DNA of 64,000 nt from Haematobia irritans (GCF_050003625.1 NC_134398.1:69448891-69512890), one strand, 5' to 3'; shown: positions 21,318 to 33,407, counted from the first letter of the stretch. The notes: generated by a model from the letters alone, not told the origin. Program-made: numbers and translations.

Positions 21318-22496
21318 GAATGGCTGCCTCTCAATAACAACTCTTGGGGTTTCCCGGCCACATACCCGACTATTTCGACTTTCGCGACTTTTTGCGAACT
21401 GTGATTGCATGATATCCATCGTTTTATAGTGAATTTCAGTAACTTCAGTTAGCTGGTGAGGCGTCAAGAATCAAAGAATATAAGCTTCAAAGGCGACTGC
21501 TACCGCATGATTCAAAGCAATACATCTTGTTCGAAACTTAAGCTTCTCCCTTGCATAATGGGTCTTATGAATACTGTCGTATATTAAATATTTTTTGACC
21601 ATTCAACCCCATTCACTAAACGGAGCTTGGTCATGCCTCAAGTGAATTATCTTCATTGTGTTCTTATTTCTGACTTATTTATGTATGTACTACCAGTTCC
21701 AGTGCTAGACTCCAGGTCACTTGTCCTCATCACATTTGGCTACGGTTCATTAAAGTCGTAACAAATTCGATTGGAATATTTGCCACAAAAAACTAACTGA
21801 AGTAACAAAAACAAATCGATACCAGCTGAGTGCATAGAATTCCTTTTCTACTTTCATCCGATTGTCCGTCTGTCCATTCGTCTAATCAATACTCATCAGT
21901 GTAGTTCCCATTCTGTCCTGATTGGGCTTCTTTTTTTATAGCCAGCCTTTGTGACAGTACCATTGTTTGAGTATGTGGAGTAGCCAATGTACTTGGAACT
22001 TGCTCGTCCTCCTCCTCCTCGTCATCATTGTCATACTCCTCAGGCGCATGTTAGTGTCACATTTAATTGCAACAATTTCTTTGAATGCCAGACACGTCTT
22101 GTTTTGGAACACTGAATATGGGTGGGGATGGTTATCGGAAAGACTGGTCGTGCAAAGGTGTTAAATACATGTGAACACTTTAATCTCTTCTTAAATTTAA
22201 GGAAAGCTAAAAAAGTTAAACTTGAATGTCTAGTTTTGAGTTTACCATGATGATGGCCATTTCATTAATAGTTTGCCAATAGTAGGTTAGGTTATGGTTT
22301 ATGCGCAATCTGGCATTTTCACTCAATAAAATAAAAAAAAAATGAATCCAAAGATTTTGACATTACATAAAGATTGTGATACTGAGTCAGAGCCTTCTTT
22401 AAAAAAATAGAAGAAGCTACAAAACAACTACACAATAAATACACTTTCTCACATTTATTTGTTAAATGTACTAAAAAAAGGGGGAACTAATTAGAA
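21318..22496. other. unassigned, possibly single-copy DNA
   Basis: Less AT-rich than the surroundings and without repeat partners, apart from a short AGGTTAGGTTA stretch at 22285 that resembles SINE tails. The leucine-rich open stretch at 21967-22164 comes from a (CTC)n run and is not convincing as a gene. Confidence 0.4.
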
Positions 22497-22499
22497 CTA

Positions 22500-23146
22500 C
22501 ACTAAAAAAACGTTTATTTCGATCCAAAGATTGTGACTTTAAGGATTTTGGTTGATTCTGAGCCAAAGATGCGGCTTCTTTAAAATAAAGACATTTCTTT
22601 CTTTCTTCTTTAGGGACCTCTCTGGCTTTACATTTAGGATCAATAAACTTAAAATTGGGATGCATATCTCATTCATCGAATTTTTATTCTCTCTTTGCGA
22701 TATATTAATACCCAGAAAAAAATTTGGAAGTTCTTCCAAAGGCACAGCTTTAAAAGCACATGATAACAGATACTTACAAGTAAACAGAGTTTTCTTAATT
22801 ACCACAAAAACTTTATACCAAAAATGCAAATACTTAAAATAGGTACCAGTCTATATTTGAAGCGTATTTATTTTAAATCTATTTTAAATTCAATACATTC
22901 CTCGACTTAAAGACAATTTCTTTAAATTAAAAAAGGAAAATTTGCCTTACTTCAAAGACTTACGACCTTAACAGAGGGACGCAAATTTCCAAAATTAAAT
23001 GACAACAAATTTTGAATTATAAACTTTCTTATAATTAAAATGTCATTAGTTTAAAGAATTTTGTCTCTAACATTGCGTAAATTTCGAGTCCTAATATTTA
23101 GGATGCATAATCTTCAATATTAATCAATATTTTTTTTTTTTCAGTG
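22500..23146 (+). mobile_element. MITE family R, copy 1
   Basis: 647 bp flanked by TA, starting CACTAAAAAAACGTTTAT and ending TTTTTTTTTTTTCAGTG. It matches 59737-60355 over most of its length (GGATTTTGGTTGATTC.., GCGGCTTCTTTAAAATAAAG, TTCATCGAATTTTTATTC). A fragment resembling family B lies at 22710-22760. Overlapping open frames on both strands are not convincing genes. Confidence 0.75.
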
Positions 23147-23390
23147 TACGAAATTAACAAATGAAAAAAATAATTTATGTCCAATAATTTTTTTTTCAAT
23201 TTGTGAAGAAATATTAATTTATTTTTGTGATATCGGTGTTTTTAATAAAGTTTAGTTAAATTTTCAGAACACGAATACTACACAATATTAGGGATACATT
23301 TCTCAAAAAAAAAAAAAACATTTTAGTAAAAAAAGGTAATAATCATTGCTTTAAACTTTTTTTTTATTAAATTAACAATCATACGAAACA

Positions 23391-23735
23391 GCTTCATATA
23401 TAACCTCCATGTAAACCGTTCGCTAGATTTGACATCAGAAGCTTCTTGAAGAAGTAAATAGTACGTGATAATTATATATAGCCTCCATATAAACCGATCT
23501 GCAGATTTAACTTCGGGAGCCTATTGGGGAAACGAATTCATCCTATCCTGCTAAAATTTGAAATTTGTCCTTAATATTGGGTAAATTACTTGTCCTAAAA
23601 TTTAGGTTGCATAATCTTTCGATATTAGGTCAATATTTTTTCAGTGTATTAAGAAGTTTTAAGATACCTTGCCATCCGCAGATATTACCAAAGCTTCGCC
23701 CTGGCCAAACTTTCAGCCGTATATACTTGTTTATA
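23391..23735 (+). mobile_element. degraded fragment of family F
   Basis: Has two decayed 153-bp units (CTCCATATAAACCGATCTGC) and an F right end (GCCGTATATACTTGTTTAT) separated by a small R-like piece ending TTTTTTCAGTG near 23645. Confidence 0.6.
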
Positions 23736-23786
23736 ATAAAAAAAGAAAAAAACAACAAACAATTTTTTCATTGAAGTATCTGTTAT

Positions 23787-25126
23787 TATACCCTCCACCA
23801 TAGGATGGGGGTATATTAACTTTGTCATTCCGTATGTAACACATCGAAATATTGCTCTAAGACCCCATAAAGTATATATATTCTGGGTCGTGGTGAAATT
23901 CTGAGTCGATCTGAGCATGTCCGTCCGTCTGTTGAAATCACGCTAACTTCCGAACGAAACAAGCTATCGAATTGAATCTTGGCACAAGTAGTTGTTATTG
24001 ATGTAGGTCGGATGGTATTGCAAATGGGCCATATCGGTCCACTTTTACGTATAGCCCCCATATAAAGGGACCCTCAGATTTGGCTTGTAAAGCTTCTAAC
24101 AGAAGCCTATTTCATCCGATCCGCCTGAAATTTGGTACATGATATTGGTATATGGTCTCTAACAACCATGCAAAAATTGGTCCACATCGGCCCATAATTA
24201 TATATAGCCCCCATATAAACCGATCACCAGATTTGACCTCCGGAGCCTCTTGGAAGACCAAAATTCATCTGATTCAGTTGAAATTTGGTACGTGGTGTTA
24301 ATATATGGCCTCAAACACCCATGCAAAAATTGGTCGAAATCGGTCAATAATTATATATAGGTCCCATATAAACCGATCCCCGGATTTGAAATTTGGTACG
24401 TGATGTTAGTATATGGTATCCAAACAACCATGCAGGAATTGGTTCATATCAGTCCTTAATTATATATAGCCCCCATATAAACCGATCCCCAGATTTGACC
24501 TCTGGTGCCTTTTGGAGAAGCAAAATTCATCCGATCTGGTTGAAATTTCCTACGTGGTGGTAGTATATGATATTTAACAACCATGCCTAAAATGGTCCAT
24601 ATCAGTCCATAATCATATATAGCCCCCATATAAACCGATCCCGAGATTTGGTTTTGGAGCCTCTTGGAGGAGCAAATTTCATCCCAGTCAGTTGAAATTT
24701 GGTACATTGTGCTAGTATATGGCCGTTAACAACCATGCCTAACTAGGTCCATATTGGTCTATAGTTATATGTAGCCCTCAGATAAATCGATTCCCAATCA
24801 CACAAAAATTGGTCCATATCAAGTTAATAATTCTATATAGCCCGGATATAATCGACCCCCACATTTTAATTCTGGCTTTCTACGTACCGTGCAAAAGTCC
24901 TTACCGATTCGTAATTATTTGTAGACTTACCTATACATAACTTTTTTGTCTAATATATACCACGTATGGAATAACTTACAATTTAGAAAACGATGTTAAG
25001 AAGTTTTAAGATACCACAACCAAGTAATTCGATTGTGGATGACAGTATTTCGTAGAAGTTACAACGCAATCCATGGTGGAGGGTACATAAGATTCGGCCT
25101 GGACGAACTTATGGCCGTATATACTT
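23787..25126 (+). mobile_element. tandem-repeat element family F, copy 2
   Basis: Starts TATACCCTCCACCATAGG, with CCGTCCGTCTG at 23921 and several 153-bp units, and ends GGCCGTATATAC. The left module has a 5-bp shortening and the AT-rich 27-bp block is missing, so it is a shorter variant. Confidence 0.75.
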
Positions 25127-25301
25127 TTTTTTTGGTGCATTCGTATAAACAAGTCTTTGCTTACCGACAGTCGCATTGGTTGTGTTTATAACCAATGGTA
25201 TATCAGGCCATTTGTATTTACATTTGATTGGCAATTATTGTTCAGTCATTATCGGCGTAACTATGTTGAGAGTGGCATTTTCGGTTTCAAAGATTTCGTC
25301 T

Positions 25302-25628
25302 GCTAACCATTGCACCGTGCCTTGCATACACAAGGTCATTGGTTCGATTCCTGCTTCGACCGAACACCAAAAATTTTTGAGCGGTGGATTATCCCACCCC
25401 AGTAATGCTGGTGACATATCTGAGGGTTTCAAAGCTTCTCTAAGTGGTTTCACTGCAATGTGGAACGCCGTTCGGACTCGGCTATAAAAAGGAGGTCCCT
25501 TGTAATTGAGCTTAACATGGAATCGGCAGTGATAAGAGAGAAGTTCACCAATGTGGTATCACAATGGACTGAATAGTCTAAGTGAGCCTGATACAACGGG
25601 CTGCCACCTAACCTAACCTAACCTAACC
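25302..25628 (+). mobile_element. tRNA-derived SINE, copy 1
   Basis: B box GGTTCGATTCC at 25341, tRNA-like TGCTTCGACCGAACACC, a body with GGAACGCCGTTCGGACTCGG, and a tail of (CCTAA)n ending at 25628. The first 18 nt (25302-25319) are the reverse complement of the A-box end found in copy 2, so the 5' end is inverted. No protein product. The body matches 40195-40302 plus 41503-41580. Confidence 0.85.
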
Positions 25629-25639
25629 GAGCCAAACAA

Positions 25640-25920
25640 GCGGAGAAGTAAGTATAAGTATACATTAATGATACAATTATCTTTTAAATTTCAGTTTTGC
25701 GTACTTGATACTAGGAAACAAATTGTAATTGTTTCGTTTTTTCAGCTTTTTCCTTCATGTTCTATCAAAGACCTTTGAAAATGTGTTAATGACATCTTAA
25801 ATTTCCAAATTCAGACTCGACTTCAAGTTGAAATTATGCTATGGTTCAAATAACAAACGTCGTTGAAATAAAGTGTTGAAAAACATCGCCTAATTTTGAA
25901 CGGTTGCAGTCAAGATGCAA
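25640..25920 (+). mobile_element. fragment of family R relative
   Basis: Shares TTATCTTTTAAATTTCAGTTTT, CATGTTCTATCAAAG and TAAAGTGTTGAAAAACAT with 29655-33400 (outer parts). The ends are not resolved. Confidence 0.5.
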
Positions 25921-26960
25921 AAAGTCTCTTTTTTCGACTATCAATGCCACAAAATCTAGTAAAAATATTGTAACTTTCAGATAAATTGCATGCAAATCAG
26001 AAAATAGAACGGAATATGGATGAATACACCAGTTACCACATATAACTCATCGTAAATTCTATCCGTAGCCACAAAATATGCGTATGTTCATAAAAATGTT
26101 CATGGTACTTTGGGATCATTTGACCGGTGATAAGTAGATTAGAACTAAAAAACATTATCGATTCCTTTGTAGTTCTAGGGGTATTTTCTCAAATATACAA
26201 CAGAGTTTCTATTCAAAAGCGAAACCATTCATTCAATAACTTTACATATCATGGAAGGGGGCGGCAAGACATGAGGGGAACATAATCATATCTTGGTCCT
26301 GTATCTTATGGGACGGCCAGTTCTCAATGTAAGTGACCAAGTGTATGTGTGTTTTTTATTGATGGACAACAATGAATGAAAGGACAACGATTTTAGTGGC
26401 TTTGGTATCATCTCCAATTTTTTTCTTCTCATCTTCCCTTTCAAGACTTTCAGTAAGCATTGATGTGATCATCTATTCATTCATTCCTTTGTTGATCCGA
26501 AGGCTATTGCTTCCTTATTTCTTTTGGAACATCCGGTTGTAATGTATCTCATGGGTCATTTGTTGAAAGCTTGATTTGGTTTTTTATTATGACTGACCGA
26601 GCGACCAACCGTCCAGAATGGCTCCATAAAAAAGTTTCGTTGGCGTTTAACATAATTTCCGTAATGACCAATACACATCATAAAAAATTGACTTTAGCAA
26701 ATTCCATAGAATGACTTGCCACCGCTAAGGGGTGGGTGATAAATGTTGGGTTGGAGTCTCCGTTATGGGATGGATATTTCATGGATTTGCTATGGTATTG
26801 ATTTGGTTAAATTCTTTTTGCTCTATTAGTCCTGCAACTACACATATTAGAATTGCATAGTGTATGTCTATGGTCATCCCTTGTTGTGGATTTTTGGAGT
26901 CCGATGTAATTTATTGGTGGTTATCATAATAAATTAAATCACTTGCCTTGTTTGTCTGTA
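25921..26960. other. unassigned, possibly single-copy DNA
   Basis: No repeat partner and no convincing ORF. Moderate GC. This could be intron sequence of whatever gene uses the 26962 exon. Confidence 0.4.
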
Positions 26961-26961
26961 G

Positions 26962-27123
26962 ATAATTTAATGGTTTTGAAAAATATAATAAATAAAGGTG
27001 CTGTCTTAGAATCGCTACTGCATGAATTAGAAGGCCAAGTCGGAAAATCACTAAAATTTTTAAAAGTTTTTCTAACAAAAGAAAAGACCGACTACTATAA
27101 TATTTCATCAAATGATATTCTTG
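26962..27123 (+). CDS. possible exon, truncated by a family F insertion
   Basis: A good acceptor (CCTTGTTTGTCTGTAG) precedes an open stretch reading NLMVLKNIINKGAVLESLL, then HELEGQVGKSLKFLKVFLTK and EKTDYYNISSNDILVC. The mix of charged and hydrophobic residues is protein-like and helical. The frame runs into family F sequence (CATATATTCTGGGTCGTAG) at about 27124, with no donor seen. I do not recognise the family. It may be a broken exon, a relic of a transposon protein, or chance. Confidence 0.33.
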
Positions 27124-27183
27124 TTTGTCATATATTCTGGGTCGTAGTGATATTCTGAGTCGATCTATCTATGTCCGTTAGTA

Positions 27184-28057
27184 CACTGTTAGAAAAATAT
27201 GTTTTTCATATGTTCCGATATAAACACAATGTGTTTCGGAGACAATTTTTAAACACAATATATTTAAGTGCAAACATGTAATGTTCCTAAACTAACACTA
27301 AATGTTTGTGACAAATATATTAATATGTTAGAATATATTATGTTTAGGGAATGGATGTTTCGTAAAAATAATATGTGTGAATGTAAACATATATAAATTT
27401 ACAAATTTCGAGTAAACATATATCTAATATACAATTATTTTTCGAGCTTTATGGACAGATATAGATTAAGGAACATGGTTAATAGAGCCATTGAAAAGAA
27501 AACGCCAGATGCAAATCTGTACACGCCTGGACTGTACATGTTTCGGTTCGGGCGAATGAACCTTTCCACAGCCTATAGTATAGATCTGGCTGGGAGAGAT
27601 AACTCAATTTTGGGCCCTTTATGCTAACTCTTTATGGAGAAAACATTTGGGAATGTTCCTCTTACAAATTGAATCATCTTTTCTCACACTGTACATCATC
27701 TTTTCATATAACTTACAAGTCCCTTAATCTTATTTTATTTCGTTTTGTTACATAGTAATGCAACAACACGAAATTTATTTTTAGAACGCTAATTTGTTAG
27801 AATTCACCTAAGTGGTGAACAGTCGAACAATGCTTATTGTTTCTACTGTCAACTACAACAACATGTGACAAAAAAAATTTCGTGGAAGTGAAAATTATGT
27901 TAGGGAATGAGCACAATCTTCTATGGGGAAAATTCTTCCAATATTTTTGGGCTCAAAAACAAACATATTAATGTTTCGGCAGTATCCAATAATATATGTG
28001 CTTCCTGCAAAATATGTTTGGAACATATGTTAGAGAGGCGATTTTTTTTTGAGGGTG
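27184..28057 (-). mobile_element. MITE family G, copy 1
   Basis: 874 bp flanked by TA, starting CACTGTTAGAAAAATATG and ending ATTTTTTTTTGAGGGTG. The outer parts match 30918-31690. The middle (about 27430-27780) has no counterpart in the other copies and includes a 58-codon ORF. Confidence 0.8.
27451..27627 (+). CDS. 58-codon ORF of unknown origin inside family G
   Basis: ATG to TAA, 58 residues, starting MDRYRLRNMVNRAIEKK and containing LYTPGLYMFRFGRMNLS then STAYSIDLAGRDNSILGPL. GC content and amino-acid mix stand apart from the AT-rich host element, and the upstream frame stays open for several codons. It occupies the part of this family G copy that the other copies lack, so it is probably captured DNA. 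Possible sources are a host exon, a retroelement protein or an old virus-derived insert. I recognise none and assign no function. Confidence 0.35.
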   Translation: MDRYRLRNMVNRAIEKKTPDANLYTPGLYMFRFGRMNLSTAYSIDLAGRDNSILGPLC

Positions 28058-28239
28058 TACGTCCGTCGTCCGTCCGTTAGTGGAAATCACGCTAACTTCC
28101 GAGCGAAACAAGCTATCGACTTGAAACTTGGCATAAGTAGTAGTTATTGATGTAGGTCGGATGGTATTGCAAATGGTACATATCGGACCACTTTTACGTA
28201 TAGCCCCATATAAATGGACCCTCAGATTTGGCTTGCGGA

Positions 28240-29019
28240 CAGTGGTGCCAACTGTTTTGGACTAAAAATCGTCAGTTTTTAAAATAGTTTTCGTCAAAAT
28301 CGTCAATTTGTCCCAAAAAATTCGTCAAAAAATCGTCGCCCATAAAACAGCTGAAAAAGGAATGAATTAAAAGTTTTATTAAAAAACATTAATAATTCCG
28401 TTTAACCCTCTAATTAAGTCATCTAGTTTCCAGTTTTTTAAACGAAGATTATTTAAATTAAATTTTTAATTAATTAAAGGTAATATTTCTGATTATGACT
28501 ACATGTACTACATTGTTTAACAAAATTTTCTTGACAGAAAAATTTCCTATTCTCCAAGCGAATTTCCTTATTACTGGCTCGTGTATAATTTTTTGTATTT
28601 CTATTATCGGTAATGAATAAATGAATAAAGTGAATTTAACTAAACCAAGACAAAAGAATACCTTGCAATGTTTAAGTTTCAAAGGAATTCCGCATTTTAG
28701 ATTTATTTATATTGATTGCTTTGAAATTTCTTTCTACATTGGAGACGGTTGGGAGCAAGCTACATATAAAATGTCATATTTTGAGATTAAAAAATCTTTT
28801 TTACATTACACCTTATGAAATTCGTCAACTTATAACTACATCACTTTGAAAAATCGTCAAATCGACATAAAAACGTTAAAAAGAAACACTTGTGTCGAGC
28901 ATTTTAAAAAATCGTCAACTCATAACTACGTTGTTTAAAATCGTCGTCAAATCGTCAAAGAAAAATTTACCATCAAAAATCGTCAAAATGACGAAAAATC
29001 GTCAGAGTTGGCACCGCTG
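28240..29019. mobile_element. hAT-type non-autonomous element
   Basis: 780 bp with terminal repeats CAGTGGTGCCAACT and AGTTGGCACCGCTG, flanked by a perfect 8-bp duplication CTTGCGGA (28232-28239 and 29020-29027), the hAT signature. Both subterminal regions carry many ATCGTCAAA motifs, in the position where hAT transposases bind. A minus-strand open stretch near 28470-28640 with CSTCSHNQKYYL could be a transposase scrap, but nothing complete remains. Confidence 0.88.
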
Positions 29020-30208
29020 CTTGCGGAGTCTATTAGAGAAGCAAATTTCATCCGATCCGGTTGAAATTTGGTACGTGGTGTTAGTATACGGTCTCTAACA
29101 TTCACGCTAAAATTGGTCCATAATTATATATAGCCCCCATATAAACCGATCCCCAGATTTGACCTCCTGAGCCTCTTGGAGGAGAAAATTTCATCCGATC
29201 TGGTTTAAATTTGGTACGTGGTGTAAGTATATCGTCTATAACAATCATGCAAAAATTGCTTCATAACGGTCCATAATTATATATAGCCCCCATATAACTC
29301 GGTCCCCATATTTCACTTCGGGCTCTCTAATTACCAGGCAACAGTTTATATGGGTTCTCCTCCGTATGTGGACATATTCTTAAGCCTGTTATTCGCCTTG
29401 TGAGCTCTTATTTTATCCTCTTATTATATTATATCCTCATATTAACCCTATTAGCTGATTAGGGCACCCGAATGTCCAAAACAAAAATAGAAATCGCCTT
29501 CTTTTAATTCGACTAATTGATTTCTTCTTTTCTTCTTTTAATTCGACTAATTGATTTTTGATCTTTTTGAAAATTGAGAGAATTCGAATAATCGAAATTT
29601 TATGTGGGCGAAAAGGGTTTTATCGACATTTAACAAAAAATCGAAAAAAAATCGATCTCCACAGTAAAAAAAGGCATGTCCGGATTTGTCTTTACTTTAA
29701 AAATTTTGGTATTGATTCCGAGCCAAAGAAGCGGAGAATACAAATAAGGATACTTTTAAGACATAATTCTCTCTTAAATTTGGGTTTTGTGTACTTGCTT
29801 CTACACCCTCAAAAAAATCGCTTCTGTAACATATACTCCCAAACACATTTTGCTTCAAGCATATACATTTTTGGGTATTGCCCAAACATTTATATATTTG
29901 ATTTCTTCCAATATATAATATGTTTGGAAGCATATTGGTCTAAACAATATAATATGTTTGGGTAGTCTATGTTCCAAACATTATGTATTTTTCCATCCAA
30001 ATTCAATAATGTTGTCTTCCAAAAAAACCATATGTTATTATGTGAACATATAATATGTTTGAAAACATTTTGAACCCAAAAATATTATATGCTTAGACGA
30101 GACAATTATCGTTATAAGTTATATTTATATAGAATAGCTTGCAGCACCCAAGAGCCGATGCAAACATAACATTGTTTAACAACATAACATTGTTAAACAT
30201 ACATTTGT

Positions 30209-30287
30209 TGGCGACGTGGATCAGTGGTTGGTACGTCCGCCTTGCATGCCAAGGGTCCTGGGTTCGATCCCTGCTTCGACCGACACC
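30209..30287 (+). ncRNA. tRNA-like module (Pol III promoter) in family G
   Basis: A-box-like TCAGTGGTTGGTACG near 30221 and B box GGTTCGATCC at 30261, then TGCTTCGACCGACACC and a T-run. It resembles the head of the SINE at 40064. It is not a functional tRNA because no acceptor stem pairs. Transcription by Pol III is possible but unproven. Confidence 0.6.
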
Positions 30288-30917
30288 AATTTTTTTTACA
30301 TATATTTTTTTACATATATTACAGATACGTTCGGAATATCCCGAAAAGGTGTTCAACATTACATACTACTACATTAAATTTTTACTACGGAACTGTAAAG
30401 TGTGTCTTATAAAAGACTTAAAGTCAGAAAAGAACAGTGTTTGATATAAACGAAATGGACTGAGTTCAAATCATATATTATTTTTTTATTGCAAAAATAA
30501 AAATTTAGGAACAAAAACAAGTTTTTGTATACAAGTTTGAAATTTTCGAAGAAATTCAAAAACTCTTACAAAAGAAGAACGTGAAGTCGAGTATATATAT
30601 AAATATTTTTCCATCGAATCCTAAGGTTAACGATAACCATTCAAAAGCACATTATATTTATATTCTAAACAGTAATTTTACAACCAGCACATACATTTAT
30701 TTTGGTGTGAACAATTGTTTGCTGGCATGTAGCACCATTAATTCAGAAATACAAATAAATATGAATTTGTATTAACGAATAATTTTGTACTTAATTTAAT
30801 TCTTAAGGCCGGTGTAAAGTTCGCATTATCGCGTTAAAATGGCCATGTTTACCCTTTTACTTTTCTTTAATAATTTATTTTAATTATTCAATTGTTGCTT
30901 TGGATCATTTCCCACCA

Positions 30918-31690
30918 CACTGTTAGAAAAATATGTTTTTCATATGTTCCGATATAAACAAAATGTGTTTCGGGCACAATTTTTAAACACAATATATTTA
31001 AGTGCAAACATGTAATGTTCCTAAACTAACACAAAATGTTTGGGACACATATGTTAGAATATATTATGTTTGGGGCATGAATGTTTCATAAAATGTAAAT
31101 GTAAACATATATAAATTTACAAATTTCGAGTAAACATATATATGTTGTGATACTTTATTCAGAGAGCGACAGAGAGAGAGAGTTAGTATAGAGAAAGAAA
31201 TAGATATGGAAACCAGGAGGGTTGAATAAAAAATATCAACATAACACAGCGAGAGACTGAAATGAGAGCAATTTCTGTGAATGTATGTTGTTTCGGAAAA
31301 CTGTTTTATAATAAGGCCAAAAATTTGGTATGTTTATGTCTAAATATTATTTAATTTGAATAGTAGAATGAGTATTCGGAATAAAGAGAATAGATATTCG
31401 GAACCAAGAGAATAGACATTTGAAAAAAAAACAGCATATTTGTATTACAGAAAAAGATGCGAAGAACTCAAAAATTTCGTGGAAGTGAAAATTATGTGAG
31501 GGAATGAACATAATCTTCTTTGGGGAATTCTTCCAAGCATATACTATTCTTGGACTCAAAATGCTTCCAAACATATAATATGGTCACATAAAACAAACAT
31601 ATTAATGTTTCGGCGGTATCCAATAATATATGTGCTTCCTGCAAAATATGTTTGGAACATATGTTAGAGAAGCGATTTTTTTTGAGGGTG
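30918..31690 (-). mobile_element. MITE family G, copy 2, nested in the long G element
   Basis: 773 bp starting CACTGTTAGAAAAATATG and ending ATTTTTTTTGAGGGTG, flanked on both sides by CA. It contains a GAGAGA run at 31165. It is inverted relative to the enclosing element. Confidence 0.8.
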
Positions 31691-31699
31691 CATGTTTTT

Positions 31700-32036
31700 A
31701 TACAATTTACCGAAAAAAGTTATAATGTTATTCTGGTTTCGAGTTTTGCCGCTACATGTTTTTCAACACTTTATTTTAAAGACGTTTTTACTTGAAACAT
31801 AACATAATTTCTACTGGAAGTCTTGTTTTTAACGGACTTTTTATAGCATATGAAAAAAGCGAAAAATTAAAATTTGCTTCATAGAGTCAAATACACAAAA
31901 CCCACATTTAAAAGAGAATTGTGTCTTAAAAGTATCCTTACTTGCATTCTCCTCTTCATTGGCTCGGAATCAATACCAATTTGTTAAAGTAGAAACACAA
32001 TCTTAGGAACCGGGCATGTTTTTTTTTTCAGTGTAT
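31700..32036 (-). mobile_element. inverted fragment of the family R relative
   Basis: Reverse complement of the outer fragments: CATGTTTTTCAACACTTTAT, then GGCTCGGAATCAATACC, ending TTTTTTTTTCAGTG before TA. Confidence 0.55.
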
Positions 32037-32513
32037 AGTGCCCTTTCGTTAGTTTTTATGAAGATCCCTTTAATTACCTTTGTTTGAATATTTTGACTTA
32101 CTCGTCCTACATTCCGATTTGTTTTGACGAAACAAAAAAAAATTGTGCCCGTAAAGCGAAAATGATAAACAAAACTCATGCTCTTTTTTCAAATGTCTTT
32201 TCTCTTGATTCCGAATGAATTTTTTCTCCGAATACTCATTTTAATATTTTTACTTAAGCTTATACAATTTTTGGCGAAGTCTTATATCACAACATATTTA
32301 TATGTTTATATCACAACAACATATATTTATATGTCACAACATATATTTATATGTTTACTCCAAATTTGTAAATATATACTTGTTTATATCCACACATAGT
32401 ATTTTTCAAATCTTTAATGAAATTTTCTTTGTGTACACTTTATGTCTCTCTTTCTAGATACATATATGTTTGTAGTCTATTTCTAAATTAATATATGTTT
32501 GTATCCAAGCATA

Positions 32514-33010
32514 CACTGAAAAAACAGTGAACCCACCAGGAAGAAAACTTTCGGTTAATTTTAGAAAATTTTGAATATTTGTAGAAAATTTTAACTAAAC
32601 AGTATTACAAACGTTGGCATCACGCCGATGTCATAAAAATAAGTAAATATTTTTCGACAAATTCAAGAAAATTTATTAGACATATTTAAGTTTTTTCACT
32701 TGTTAAAGAAAGTTTTGTAGTTTGAAGGAAAAACCTGGTGTTCAAAATTGCAAGAATGTCTTTAGTGACATACGAAGTTCATGATGGACGCCTTTTTGGT
32801 AAAATTTACAAATTTAAAGAAATTCTGAACTATTTTGTGGAATACACGAATTTAGTTAATCTTTATGCTTCATTTTAATATATTTTTTCCTCGGTTTTAG
32901 TTAATTTAACTAACGTAAACAAAAAATTATTAAAGTAAATGCAATTCCATGAACTAAAATAAAGTCAAATTGGCTCTAGTGAAATAGAGAGCTCACTTTT
33001 TTTTTGAGTG
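32514..33010 (+). mobile_element. MITE family C, copy 2
   Basis: 497 bp flanked by TA, starting CACTGAAAAAACAGTGAACC and ending CACTTTTTTTTTGAGTG. Intact reference copy and an empty site for the family B insertion at 450. Confidence 0.88.
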
Positions 33011-33407
33011 TATTATATTTACAAACATTTTATGCCCCAAACATAATATGTTCTAACATATTAACATATATGTCCCTAACATGTTATGCTAGTTTATGAA
33101 CATTATATGCTTGCACTTAAAAATATTGTGTTTGAAAATTTGAGTTCCAAACGTATAATTTGTACACCCAAACATATGAAAAACAGTCTTTTTCGTCCGT
33201 GTAGGATGCAAATTCTAATTTGTCTCTTTTTCAGCTTGTTTTCTTCATATGCTATCAAAGTCTTTTAAAAGCGAGTTAACGGCAACTTTATTTTACAAAT
33301 TCTGATTCGACTTCAAGTAGAAATTATGCTATGTTTCAAGTAAAAACGTCTTTAAAATAAAGTGTTGAAAAACATGTCGTATATTTGAACAATTTTTTGC
33401 TTAGTAG

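Larger units (their letters stand above)
27124..29390 (+). mobile_element. tandem-repeat element family F, copy 3, with two insertions
   Basis: F sequence starts within the CATATATTCTGGGTCGTAG module (its TATACCC end is lost). It is interrupted at 27184-28057 by family G and at 28240-29019 by a hAT MITE, and runs through decayed 153-bp units to about 29390. The F motifs resume exactly on each side of both insertions. Confidence 0.7.
29804..33201 (+). mobile_element. long family G element with internal tRNA-like module
   Basis: Starts CACCCTCAAAAAAATCGC after TA and ends CAGTCTTTTTCGTCCGTG before TA. Without the inner G copy (30918-31690) and the C element (32514-33010) it is about 2.1 kb. 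The portion 32100-32450 matches 63440-63850 of the copy that leaves the window. It holds a tRNA-like Pol III promoter at 30209-30287. No transposase ORF is visible. Confidence 0.7.
29655..33400 (+). mobile_element. family R relative interrupted by a family G element
   Basis: Left part 29655-29803 (GGTATTGATTCCGAGCCAAAG) and right part 33202-33400 (CTTCAAGTAGAAATTATGC, AAAGTGTTGAAAAACATG) match the continuous sequence at 25640-25920 and the inverse at 31700-32035. They flank the 29804-33201 insertion. Confidence 0.55.

Noticed and set aside
21967..22164. Leucine-rich membrane ORF
   Set aside because: The leucines come from a CTCCTCCTC run, and there is no other support.
25176..25487. 103-codon plus ORF
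   Set aside because: Most of it is SINE body, which is non-coding.
30209..30287. A genuine tRNA gene
   Set aside because: A and B boxes are present, but no acceptor stem pairs and the module sits inside a transposon, like the SINE heads.
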